The notes beneath the pieces are model-generated. The model was not told the DNA's origin. It searched no databases and was given only the letters and a program-made list of their open reading frames with translations. Below, piece after piece: positions 36,576 to 48,200 of a stretch of DNA of 64,000 bases; the stretch's first letter is position 1; each line of letters starts with the position of its first letter. The stretch is taken from NCBI GenBank assembly GCA_032622095.1, contig CP136069.1:109088278-109152277 (forward strand), read 5' to 3'. This DNA comes from Siphonodentalium dalli (Eukaryota; Mollusca; Scaphopoda; Gadilida; Siphonodentaliidae). Made by a program: the position numbers and the translations under genes.

Positions 36576-37774
36576 CAATATAAATGTGAATGTGTCCTCT
36601 CATAATCATATTTCCCAGAGTAGAGATCATTCATGGCATGATCTACACTTCCCCCAACAAAAAAATATATCTAATATTGGGCCACACATTTTGAAATTAG
36701 TCATTTTAATACTATATGGGTCACTGTTGAGACTTGTTGAATTTGAATCTGCAGGGCCTGTATGTAGTCAGTGTAGGCCTAATGCAGCCAGTCCAACCCA
36801 AAGCCATACATGCATAATTATATAGTTTAGTACATTTCAGTGTCAAATTGCACTTGCTACATGTACATTTGTCTGACGCTATCTGCCCACACTGTTTTTT
36901 TTTAATCTGCGTGTTTGAACGATTGGTTCTCCAACAGGTCCCATTGAGACCCGAGTCACGGCTCCTTGGTCATCAGGCTGAGAATTCCCGCTGTTGACAA
37001 TATTCAATTACAATGTCAACAACACACAAACTTATTCGAAACGAGTTTTGACCAGTTTTCCAGGCAATAATCGTTGAATTCATATTTGACGACCCAACAT
37101 TCCCATTCAACGCACCATACACCGAGTTAAAACTCCGATAATCTAATTCAAATATACGTTCTAACTAGGTTTTAATTAATATACTTCGTCTTGAGAATGA
37201 GAGTGGTTTTATTATTCCCAAGTCGTAAAAACAATCGTATCAAATTGGTGACGAAAGGTCGCCGACCAATCGGATCGCGCGGATTGGAATTGTGGCTAAA
37301 AATAGTTATCTGCGGGATTCCGCCGTATATATATATATTATTGCTTCAGTCAATCGGGGTATATTGGTGAAGATTGTTGTGTCACTTTAACTGCATAGAT
37401 AGTGTTCTGAGAGACTGCAGAACTGATGTCTTATTGAAATATTAGTTATTTTTAGCCACTGTATATAGGACATAGCTCTATGATAGTGGTGAAGCTGTAC
37501 CCATTCATGATTCAATGGACTGTCCCATTCAGTTCTAAAGTTTTAATTGGAATACTCTATTATTCATTTGTAGGGATGTTCTCATTTTAAATTTCAATTA
37601 ATCATTCTTCTGTTATCTCCAGGTTTCTCCCCATTCACTTGCATGGATTTCTGTAGTTAAAGATTAACACATCTCAACATTCCTGATACTTTCATCTGAT
37701 ACCATTTCTCATTTTATATTGGTTTATTTTGACACACTCTTTGCCCCTATTGATTGATTAATTTATTTAGATTT
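36576..37774. other. Intronic stretch without recognised features
   Basis: AT-rich sequence with a short TA run (37328-37339). I see no coding signal, and no repeat shared with the rest of the window. Confidence 0.35.
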
Positions 37775-38520
37775 TTATGTGTACCTATTCCATAGTATGG
37801 TACACATATTGTGATGTCCGGATTGACCACTTGTTTTCATTTAGATATTGATGATTATGATACAAGTTGATTAAAAAAGGTTCCCAATGTGTCCCTTTTT
37901 TTTAAATAATTAAAAATAATTATTTTTTTAAGTTTGAAAATTTGAAAAACTAACACCATTATAACTCTGCCAAGGGTACCCCGAATCACCACACCAAATT
38001 TGTTTAAATCGGTCCAAAATCTTGTTATGTACCTGTAAATCTGTTTGGAGCAACATTAAATCCAATTCATCAATTTTATGCCATGCCTTTGGACTACTTA
38101 GCTATTGATAAGGCTATATCATTTTCTGATGTCTCTTATGCCAATGTGCAAATAATCTGATAAAGAAGGCTATGGTATCTAATTTAAAATAAAGATTCAA
38201 CAATAAACATCACATGATATTAGCAGTAGACTTGGACTCTCTTAACCCAAGTATTCCATGTTCAGGTCACACCTTTCACATTTAACCCAAGGCTGTAGTG
38301 GTTTAGCATTACATATCTTGTACCAGTGCATTCTCTTATATAAATGCCGGTGACCCATACATTCCAATATTTGTGTTATGTACATTTGTCTATAATAGTA
38401 CATACAGTATACTCATATAATTCAACACCAAAACTCTCATTTATGATTCCGATCATAGTAAATTTTTATCGCCAAGGGATGGGTTAACATCTGCCGATCG
38501 TGATCGGCCTCTCGTTTTTT
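37775..38520 (+). repeat. Dispersed family D copy (GTACC...TATGG to GCCGATC-hairpin end)
   Basis: One end is an imperfect palindrome around CCATAGTATGG followed by GTCCGGATTGACCACT. The other end reads CGCCAAGGGATGGGTTAAC, then CTGCCGATCGTGATCGGC and CTCTCGTTTTT. Internal words such as ATAAGGCTATATCATTTTCTG are shared with copies at 50567-51722 and 61335-61635. Class unknown. Confidence 0.7.
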
Positions 38521-38904
38521 AAATTCCCATAGCATAGCACGTTCTAGAACATTTGTCTTCAAACGGTTGAAAAATAACTGCTTGTAAATTCAATTCCGAA
38601 TGCAAGGAGTAAATAAATCCGATAAGCAGGAATAATGCACAAACAAATACGACTCTTCAGAAGAATTTATTTTATTTTTGTTCCAGTAATAAAGAAAAAC
38701 ATCAATTGGATCATCAGCCGGATAGTCATTTATATTTGATATTAGCTATCTGTATAAAGTGGACTCTCCTAAGTTCCCCTGAGTATAAATTTACTCTTCT
38801 CACTGACACCGACATGGACAATATCATGCTGGGGCTCTCGAAGGGGCAATTGAATTAATTAATTAAATTTTTCAATTTTTTATAGTTTATAGACTACAAA
38901 ATCT

Positions 38905-39880
38905 TTGCATCACTAAATCCTTTGGCACACCCTACAGACCACATCCCTGATCCGATCATTATGAAACTTTTCATGAATGTTGATATTGACATGTTGATGG
39001 GAACGAGTCATTTTGGGGGTCACTTAGCCAAAAAACGTGGCCGCTGGTGGCCATCTTGGATTTCCAAATTGAATCCGTTGACGCGGGCTACAGGCCATAC
39101 TGTTTGTCTGATCTTCATAAAAATTATCATGGATGTTGACATTGAGATGAAGTTGGTCTTACTTAGACATTTCAATTAGCACTTTTCCTAATTCCTCCAT
39201 TTACTGTCAACCATTAAATTATTCCCCTACCTAAGTTGAGCTACAGTGTCATTGACACGTTCATGTTATTATTGACATACAGATGGCCACGAGTCATCTT
39301 GGATTTTACTCTTTGAATGACCAAATCCTTTGGCATGGGCTACAGGTCTTACCTTTGGTCGGATCATCATTAAATTTTTCATGAATGTTAATATTGACAT
39401 GAAGATGGGAACGAGTCATTTTGGGATCATTCGGCCCTAAAATATGGCCGCCAGCAGCCATCTTGGATTTTACTCTTTGCATGACTAATCCTTTGGCAAA
39501 CCATACAGTCCACTTCCCTCATCCGTTCATCACCAAACTTCATATTAATCTTGATATTGATCTACTGGATGGAAGCTATCAAATGTTTTTAAATTTCATT
39601 GAAAAACATAGCCATCAGCAACCATCTTGGATTTTACTTTATATATCTCTTCATGTTGATAATCTAGTATTGTTTAGACCTTTCAACTTTACACATTCCT
39701 AATCGCTCCATTGACTGTAACACATGTGCAATATCAATATGAATATGATTATGCATGTCCACATCTATATATATCTCTGTTATGTCAATGTACGACGATT
39801 TGAGATTAATTAAATTCTGATTCTGAAATTATTCCCGTTCCAAGTTGAGCTATAGTGTCATTGACACATTCATTGTTGGT
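38905..39880 (-). repeat. Diverged, inverted copies of the left-end satellite
   Basis: Read on the minus strand, at least three monomer-like segments match the satellite of 1-7536. On the + strand the shared words are GGGAACGAGTCATTTTGGG, 'TCATTCGGCC', ATGGCCGCCAGCAGCCATC, TTGGATTTTACTCTTTG, ATCCTTTGGCA and GGGCTACAGG. They are interleaved with two copies of a second segment containing AAGTTGAGCTA.AGTGTCATTGACAC (39232-39265 and 39841-39873). The arrangement is a decayed composite array in the V-ATPase H intron. Confidence 0.85.
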
Positions 39881-40271
39881 TAGCTGAATGAAAACCAGCG
39901 AAGACGTCATGACATGGTCCTGACGTAATTTGGCTTTGTGGGCCAGAATCCAGACAAGATTTCACATCACTAGACTAGACATAACTATATATACAAAGAC
40001 ATGCTTTAATTGCTGTACTATAACAGGGGACATCCATAGAGGCTCTATCAGCACCACATATAATCGCTTTTGTTAGAAATTCGGAAACATCGTATTTAAT
40101 GTATAAGACTTTGATAAGTCTTTTCAGAATATGAAGTCTATAAATGTATGTATATATATATTTATATATAGTATTTCCTGCGTTCACTGATTTATTTGAG
40201 TCACCAGAACATGACAAACGTGGGGAATTGCTAAGTTTAGTTTGGGCATTGATGTGTGTGAATTGCTTTAA

Positions 40272-40478
40272 CCCTTTCAGTGCCAAGTTCGATTTTTGTA
40301 TCAATCCATATTTCCTTGATCATTTTTCAAATTTTTGATTATAATAATGTGATACATTGATGGAAAGAGCTCTAAGAGCTCTTATCATCAATGTGTCACA
40401 TTATTATAATCAATAAATTTTAAAAATGATCAAGGAAAGATGGGTTGATACAAAAATCGGTCTTTGGCACTGAAAGTG
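40272..40478. mobile_element. piggyBac-like foldback MITE (TTAA-flanked)
   Basis: This 207-bp inverted repeat is flanked by TTAA at 40268-40271 and 40479-40482. Its ends are CCCTTTCAGTGCCAAG and CTTTGGCACTGAAAGTG. Most of the length is complementary, folding about GAGCTCTAAGAGCTC. TTAA target sites and CCC termini are the hallmarks of piggyBac. Confidence 0.85.
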
Positions 40479-41396
40479 TTAATGAGAGACAGGGTGGTTG
40501 GGCTGTAGTGTTCTGCGGAATCCGTTCAAAGATTCAAAGTGTCTCTGTCAAAACCAAGTTGTTAACAGTTTCGGGCTGTATTCCCGATGACGTGTTTTAC
40601 ACAAACATGTGTATATATTTTGATCATACAACAATGCGGAATCATAAACGGAATGAATTGTGTTAAGTTGCCCAGAACCAACTATTTTAATCCGATATCC
40701 GGGAATGATTCAAATTATAATTTTATGAGAATACTAGTCTATATTCTGTCAGAAAATAAATATCCATCCACTGACAGCTGGGTGATCAAAATCAAGTTGT
40801 TACCAGTTTGGTCCGTATTCCAGATGAAGTGTAGTATCCATTGGTGGTGTATACGATGTTGGCGATGACAAAATATTTCAAAACAAATGGTAGTAGTACT
40901 GGTTCAGATATTATACCCGACCTGAGGGGATCTCCACACATTGGCATGCTTTTTTGGAGGCTATGGGCAATATATCCATTATGTGATCCAGTGAGGCATT
41001 GTGGAAATTTATTGACTTAATACAAGCATGTGAGCTAGACTGAAGACGGATGACATCAGTGATGTGGCAACTGATGGAACTCGGTTGAACTGACAATAAT
41101 ATTGAATAAGTTGTTTATGTTGAATTAAGTTAATCAGTGATTATCAATGATTTTTGTCACCAAATGAATGCACTATCCCTTTTAGTTGCTACCGCTACTG
41201 ACTGGCAAATTCTAAATGACAGACTCAATTCAGTTTGTGCCTGTCAGACACAATTTTGAAATTAGTGATCAGACTTGGTCTTCAGTCCCAGTTTTCTCCG
41301 TCTTTACATTCTGGTGAGCAATGCCAAAGTCAATGACTGTCTTGTTTAAAAATAAATTTAAAATATCTATTTATTTGATTTAAATCAGATGTTTTT

Positions 41397-42740
41397 ATGT
41401 TTACCCATACCATGTATGGTAAACATAGTGTCGTTGTCCGGATTGACCACTCGTCGTGCGTCCGTCCGTCCGTCCGTCCGTCTGTCCGTCCGTCTGTCCG
41501 TCCGTAGACACTTTACGTGTAATGCGATAACTCAAACATTTTTTACCTGATCAAAACCAAATTTTGTATATGGGGTTTTCAGCCCAAAATACAGATCGAG
41601 TTCGAATATGGGTTTGATCCGACTTTTTTTGACAGAGTTATGGCCCTTTTTCGACTTAGAATTCACGCATTCTGCCATAACTCAAACATTTTTTATCTGA
41701 TCGGAACCAAATTTGGTATGTGAGTTTCTCGACCCAAAATACAGATCGAGTTCGAATATGGGTTTGATCGGAGTTTTTTTTACGGAGTTATGGCCCTTTT
41801 TCGACTTAGAATTCATGAATTCTGCCATAACTCAAACATTTTTTATCTGATTGGAACCAAATTTGGTGTATGAGTTTCTCAGACCAATATACAGATTGAT
41901 TTCGAATATGGGTTTGATCGGATTTTTTTTAATGGTGTTATGGTCCTTTGACATATGATTCACACATACATGTACTTCGATAAATCAACCATTTTTCATC
42001 TGATAGGAACCAAATTTGGTATGTGAGTTTCTCAACTCAAAATACAGAACGAGTTTGAATATGGGTTAGATCCAATTTGTTATACCAGAGATATGGCCCT
42101 TTTTAAACTAAGAATTATCCAGATTATAACCCAAGTAACTTACAATTAATGAATACCTGCTTCTCTGTGAGCAAGATAAAAGACAATATAGTTTATTGCT
42201 TTGAGAGTTATTTATAGCCCTCATATGTTAGGTCTGTATAAGAGACACAGTGAATTATTGGATAAATTGATTTAGCTATCTTTTTAACCACAACTTAGCC
42301 AGGTGAATTTATTTAACTAGACCAATGGAGCTCTCTAAGTCCTTGGATGATGGGACTACATTGGATCAAACAGGGCAGAGATAGGTGATTTAACCCCTTT
42401 TACCCATTCCATGTCTTTTAACCTTTTCCATTAAATAAATAATTATATTATTTTGATATCTCACATGGCAATTTGCAACAACATGAATAGAACTGCTCAC
42501 ACTATGATAGTGGTGACAGGCTCTAGAGTTTAGATGTTATATTAACCCTTCTGTATTGACTCATACATTCCAATAATTTGTGTTATTACTGGTTATTATG
42601 TACATTTGTCATATACTACTTTAGATCATAACAGTATACTCTATAATTCAACATTAAAAGATTATGATTCCGATCTTAACAATTTACTATCGCCAAGGGA
42701 TGGGTTAAACATCTGCCGATCGTGATCGGCCTCTCGTTTT
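41397..42740 (+). repeat. Dispersed family D copy, long form with internal tandem repeats
   Basis: It opens at a palindrome, TTTACCCATACCATGTATGG then TAAAC, followed by GTCCGGATTGACCACTCGTC and a (GTCC)n run at 41457-41507. Four tandem units of 150 bp follow from 41528 (starts at 41528, 41678, 41828 and about 41981), each with AACTCAAACATTTTTTA.CTG, ACCAAATTTGGTATG and TTATGGCCC. It closes with the GCCGATCGTGATCGGC hairpin and CTCTCG at 42740. Confidence 0.75.
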
Positions 42741-44210
42741 TATTTAAAATTGATTTTTATGCTAAATGTTATGAAAGTATGTAATTTTGCAATTTCTCTG
42801 CTAAATGAAGGTTCTAAACAGGTGTTGCCTATTATATACAAGGATTGATATTTATCAGAATTCTATGATTATATTATTATTTATATTTTTTGTGTACCAA
42901 TCATACACACAAATATCATTGCAATACAGATATAGAGACCATGTACTTTATGCATATGCTTTAATTGGTCCATATGTGTTCCAATGTTGTAATATCTAGA
43001 AAGCTATACATGTGCTTAACCCTTTGAACCCTGGCTCACCACAATCTTCGCACCCTGACCCAGGCTCCCAGAGGTATTTTGACTTATTGCAGACAGTGTT
43101 TAGGCAAATGGCGTTTGTTATGTTCAAGTGGTGCCATGGGTCTGAAACTCTACAGGTATGTTCGGCATGGAACACTGATTATTTTAAGTTCAGGATAAAT
43201 TGCCATACGATCACTCCCTGGTAACTGTTGCTAGGCAACTACCCGGAAATGAATATAAAATGCAATTATAGCTTTTATCGTCATAATTCAGCCCAAGGAA
43301 ATGGCGTTTTTCGATGCAGCCAATACCCTATTGTGAAATTTGAGATATATCTGGCCTATTATTTAAGGGTAGCAATGGTTGTTAAGCAAATACCCCAAAT
43401 TATCTTAAGGCACCATTGCCCTGAGCATTCAATTGTATTATGCCCCAATTTAGACATTCCCTATGCACATGGTTCAAATACTAACAATGTTAAATGGAAC
43501 AGGCCATTACTGGAGCAGTAAATATGGTATGTGGATGAAGTATGCCTGTAGTTTCTCTTGGGTTGATAATTACTGTCCAATTTCATATCTATTATCCAAT
43601 TTTGTATATTGTTTAATCATACTGATGTTATAGTTTACAAAAACCTTGTCAGATAAATCAGCCAACCCTGGTTGATAGTATAGTTTCGGTGGCATATCGT
43701 TTTCCATAGTCTGGAATTATCTACCATTAATCATCTATTACTGTCCTGGATATGATGAATTCAAAGGTCTTTTGAAAACTTGTTTATTCACGTAATATTA
43801 TTCCGAACATTTGAGCGTGGAATTTAATGAACCAGCTTTCAATGCGTGCTACATAATTACCGCATGTTTGAACCATAAATTGAGGAATTATTTCTTATTT
43901 ATTTTAATGTTGTTATGTGCCTTGAAACTTGGTGATATGTGCGCAAAACAAGAAATGTATGTTATGATATGATATTATATGTAATATTATTAAGAGTGGA
44001 ATATAGGCTCGAAAATATCATTTTATAATCCCTGTGCCTTTGAAATGAAATCATATGAATTGTACATGAATTTTAAAATTTAAAACACTTAAAAACTCCA
44101 CTATTTTGATCCAGACATCTGACTGCTTCAACTCAACCTGATACTACAACCACATTAATTCACTGTAGTGGTATTATATGTATGGATTAACATTATGTAC
44201 ATATTTTCAG
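42741..44210. other. End of the V-ATPase H intron, nothing recognised
   Basis: AT-rich intron sequence. It contains the short palindrome GTTGCTAGGCAAC (43227-43239) and a TTAACCCTTTGAACCCTGG word (from 43017) that looks like a lone piggyBac-type end, but no partner end was found. Confidence 0.35.
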
Positions 44211-44324
44211 TGTGATAGAACAACTTGGTGCCAAACATCTAGTGATGCAGTATCTACAGCATGAAGATCCCAATGTACGATATGAAGCATTGATAGCTGT
44301 TCAGAAGCTCATGGTGCATAACTG
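44211..44324 (+). CDS. ATP6V1H: V-type ATPase V1 subunit H, penultimate-type exon (near the C-terminus)
   Basis: A 114-nt exon is preceded by ATATTTTCAG and followed by GTTAGT. One base completes the split codon from the exon at 28994 (AA+T, Asn). Then come 37 codons, [19 protein letters not shown] then [18 protein letters not shown], and two bases (TG) of a Trp codon. [21 protein letters not shown] is a hallmark of subunit H, close to its C-terminus. In animal homologues only a short tail (EYLGKQL...) remains, so one more exon is expected downstream. I searched by eye to 64000 and did not find it, so it probably lies outside the window or is too short to recognise. This region packs in the C-terminal helical repeats that contact V1. 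Confidence 0.96.
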
Positions 44325-44944
44325 GTTAGTTCAATTTGTTATCCCTACACAGGCTGGCAGGATTGGTACTTGCATACCTACTGCATACCTATTTTTTTCC
44401 GGATTTTGGAATGCAATCTTTTGTAGCCCGATATATCCAACATTTTACTTTCCCATGTTCTCTTGTAGACGGGTGTTTACATGTGTTACAAATGATATAA
44501 AACTTTTACGAAGCGTTGAAAGATATCTGAGATTCCACAGAGACCACCCGTAGACGGGTGTTACAAGAGTTACAAATGATATGAGATTCTATGTAGACCA
44601 CTCCTAAACATATGTGTGTAACATTTGTAACACCAGTCTATGAGCGGTCTATGTAGAATCTCAGAAATCTTGTAATGCTTTGTAACATATTGCTACCCTG
44701 AGACGAGGTGAAAAAAATATGCTGCGGTTTTCTGATGGGGATTTTATATGAATTGTAACATTTGTGATGGGTGTTCAAATCCACCAACGATAATGAATAT
44801 ACTCAAATTAAATGCTTGTAAAACTGTTTCAAAATGCCAAGTGGAGGAAAAATGTACCGGAATCATGCAATATACTTCAAAACATTCGCAAATATCCACG
44901 GAACAACACAAGCAAAATCTGCTAAAATCTGCTTTGGGGAACTT
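44325..44944. other. Intron start with small tandem/inverted duplication
   Basis: Shortly after the donor site, the segment GTAGACGGGTGTT...GTTACAAATGATAT occurs twice (from about 44466 and 44552). A third, inverted copy follows (about 44625-44690, with GTAACACCAGTCTATGAGCG). I see no coding sequence. Confidence 0.5.
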
Positions 44945-44948
44945 TTAA

Positions 44949-45184
44949 CCCTTTCTATACTATTTGAATTCTCCCACTCAGTTAAAAATGTATACATTGG
45001 AATTATTATTCATTTGGAGGGGTGCTTAGGTAATATAAGCAGATGACAGACAGACGAAAAGATAATACAAGTGCCGACATATTTCTATTGATTGGAATTG
45101 TTCACATAGTCGTTTGTTGAACTTTTTATCTGAATATTTCCCAAGGAAACTATACTCATCATTGGGTATTTATAATAGAAAGGG
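44949..45184. mobile_element. piggyBac-like MITE (TTAA-flanked)
   Basis: A 236-bp element is flanked by TTAA at 44945-44948 and 45185-45188. It has ends CCCTTTCTATACTATT and ATAATAGAAAGGG. Only the terminal 10-16 bp are inverted, unlike the foldback at 40272. No coding capacity. Confidence 0.8.
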
Positions 45185-45229
45185 TTAAGGTGGCGTCCAG
45201 CATGGTTCTGTAAACTGCATGGTGTCTTA

Positions 45230-48200
45230 GGGGTCATCTCAAAACTACTATCGGGAAATCAGCCTATTTCCCGATAGATCCCGATAGCATATATATACAG
45301 TTATCGGGAAATGACGCAACGTTTTTCGGGAAATTATCGGAATATTTACATAGTCTTATCGGGATTCTATCGGAGTTTACTTTCATTTCGGAGTATCATA
45401 TTCCGAAAACAACGCATGTTGTCTGGAAAGTTTCTGTATCGGGATTATTCCGGACTTTTATCGGGATTTTATGTTTTATAGGCTTTATATCTTTATTATT
45501 GATTTAATAGTTTCCTAATATGATAAATCGTTAGTATAAAGTTTTATAGTATCAGGGGACACGTGTCGTAGAACTATTATATGTTATACTGTGGTGATCA
45601 GTGGGTGCTACGTACAATATCGGTATTTTACCCGGGAAATCTTCAAAATCAATTCGCGGGGAGCATACCCAAATATGTATACAGTTGTATACTATCTTCA
45701 AAGCTTGTGTTTGTAATATGTTTAAATACCTCCAATTTTAAATATGGAGGAAATAAAGATATAAATATGTTATGGCAACTGTAAAAGATCTGTATCTATT
45801 CGCGAATCGCCGACGACACAATTAATGCATGCACTATCGAGTGCAGTCTTAACATGAGATGTTGTATGTTCTATTTTTAGCCCGATTCCAGGAATTGGGG
45901 TCATCAATGTTTACGTTTCTGGGAACAACACATGTGGCATTGCAGAGTATGTCTTGAAGAAGACAAATCATTTTCAGATTTCACACAGTGAACGGATTTA
46001 TAAAAAAATTTCAAACATGGGACAACTCCAGCTTAAAAAATATCGGGCCTGTACGTATATTCCGAATATACATAGCCTAGGCGAATTTTATTGCAATGTG
46101 CATCAGCATTTGATGTGATTTATAACTCAATTGCATTTTTGTTTACCAGCACATGCATGGATCGCAAACAACAAAACTCCCCAGTAGACAGCCAGTAGAA
46201 TGAAAAATATAACTCCACAGTGGGTTAAACTTTACAGTTTTATCATTAACAATTTAGCAGTAATATTCCATAGTTTTTTCATGAATCGTAATATGGTAAA
46301 TAAAGAGCGTCTATACAGACCTGTGAAAATATGAATGGAAAATTCCATGCAAATCTGCAGTGCGAAAGTTATAAATACGCGAAGCAATCATAACATTTAA
46401 CTGGCAATTAAATGTGTGCATGGGCTGCTTTTCATACTCTACATTAATTTCGTTTTTTGTAATTACTACTAATTATAAATAGGCTGCATTGATTATTTAG
46501 ATAAGTTGAACATAGCCTAATTATGTTGACAGTGTTGAATTTCACGATTGCATCATCAAGGTCAAGGTACCTATATTTCGTCATCTTTTTTCAAAAAAAT
46601 GTCTTCTAACTTTTATTTAGTTTGATATCTCAAATGCGCGTACTTTTATCGATATTAATAGCCAGTCCATCGTTTTAAAATGATTTGCCCATAAATATTA
46701 TGTCATATATGACGGGCATGATCGACGCATCGAAATGTGCAGGGATCTATCGATCATAACTGGGTCAAGTACGAACATTAGGTGCATATGAGGTTCTCGG
46801 AGGGGTAAACAATTTTGTCAGCGCTGATTATTTTGTTCTTGTGTGATTACTATTAAATGTTCACATTCACTGCGCATTATCACTTAGATAGTCTCCAGGA
46901 AATTCGCCAAATTGTGATGTGAAAAATTAAAGAATTGACTGCGTAAAACTTGTTTTATGTTTTATTTGTGTCAGTATAGGCGGTGAGGCGAACACGTGCA
47001 AGGCGCGCCATTTTCAAAAATAATGATTTAGCACATTTAGTTATCTGCATTTTAAGAATTACCTTGTTAATTTTACACTGAGTATGATTGATAAAAAAAA
47101 ATACACGAGAGAAATTCTATTTATTGGCCGTAGTTTTGAGAACAAATTTATTCTTCAATGATGAATCGAAATCCTGGCAGCGTGAATTGTTTACTAGACA
47201 CTGATGGCGCCAAAAAATATGCGCAAATCAGGTGGGGAAAATCAGCCGAACAATATAGTTCTCAAACATTGTTTGAAGAAAGATACCTGCGATTGAAAAT
47301 CAAATATTTGAAGCCAATGTGTAGTAATTATCGTAATCTTATGGCATTTATTTCACATGTTGGTAATTTATTCGATTTTTATCAAATATATATTTGAATT
47401 TTTTGTATCACGTTCACTTTGGAACAGTCTATTGCTATGGAAAGTTGTCGGCAATACGCTACGTGCATTACTTTCGGAAAGTTATCGGGAAATTTTCGGG
47501 AATTCAGCGTGTTATCCAGTGTTATCGGAATATTTAGTATACAGAACTGTGTGAAGTCACATGTCGTGGATTACTGTGATCACAGCATGATTACTTATCA
47601 GCAGAACAAAGCGATTTAATCTGTGACTCGTCAGCATCGTTGCTTATAGGCACAGTTGAGTCTTAAGAGAAGCAGGAGATGGTGGGCCAGGCCATGGGTT
47701 ACTACCGCAAAAAGAAAGCGGTATCGATCATTCAACACACTTTATTTTAGCGAAATATAAACTTTTTCCAATAAGAACTAAGGAAAGAGAGTCAAATGCA
47801 CAAAATAAATATTGTCTTTAACTTTGACTAAATGTGATATGAAAACATCTATAGACAGATTTTCAAATATTTTATGTGTTATTACCTGCAGTCTGTCTTA
47901 ATATTATGTGATATGACTTGAAATGCAAACACTAACTAATCATACAACAGCATCGAGACAATGTTTCCCCGCACCATCAATAACAGGTACACAGATCTAC
48001 ACCAATGTAAGCGCACCCTATAAAGACCCCTTAATACACACCGATACATTCATGTAAATATATCCAACTATATTAATTATGATATTATATATTATGCCTA
48101 CATAATTATTATTGTAGTATATATGGCTATATATTCTCGCCAGAAAAGCTAATTTTTGGACAGTAATTTCAAAAGGTATTTGCATGGACACAAATATTCA

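Larger units (their letters stand above)
29096..44210 (+). other. ATP6V1H: V-ATPase H intron (15.1 kb), rich in mobile elements
   Basis: It begins GTAAGT and ends ATATTTTCAG. The phase is the same at both sides: two bases (AA) are left by the donor exon and one base (T) is given by the acceptor exon. It contains MITEs, CTTAAG palindrome clusters, hairpin repeats, diverged satellite and two dispersed-family copies, listed separately. No other coding signal was recognised in it. Confidence 0.88.

Noticed and set aside
43017-43035. Single TTAACCCTTTGAACCC end as another piggyBac-like element
   Set aside because: No inverted partner followed by TTAA was found downstream.
47158-47397. 79-residue frame in the core of the 45230 element as a transposase remnant
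   Set aside because: No DDE motif, zinc finger or known Harbinger protein feature can be seen.
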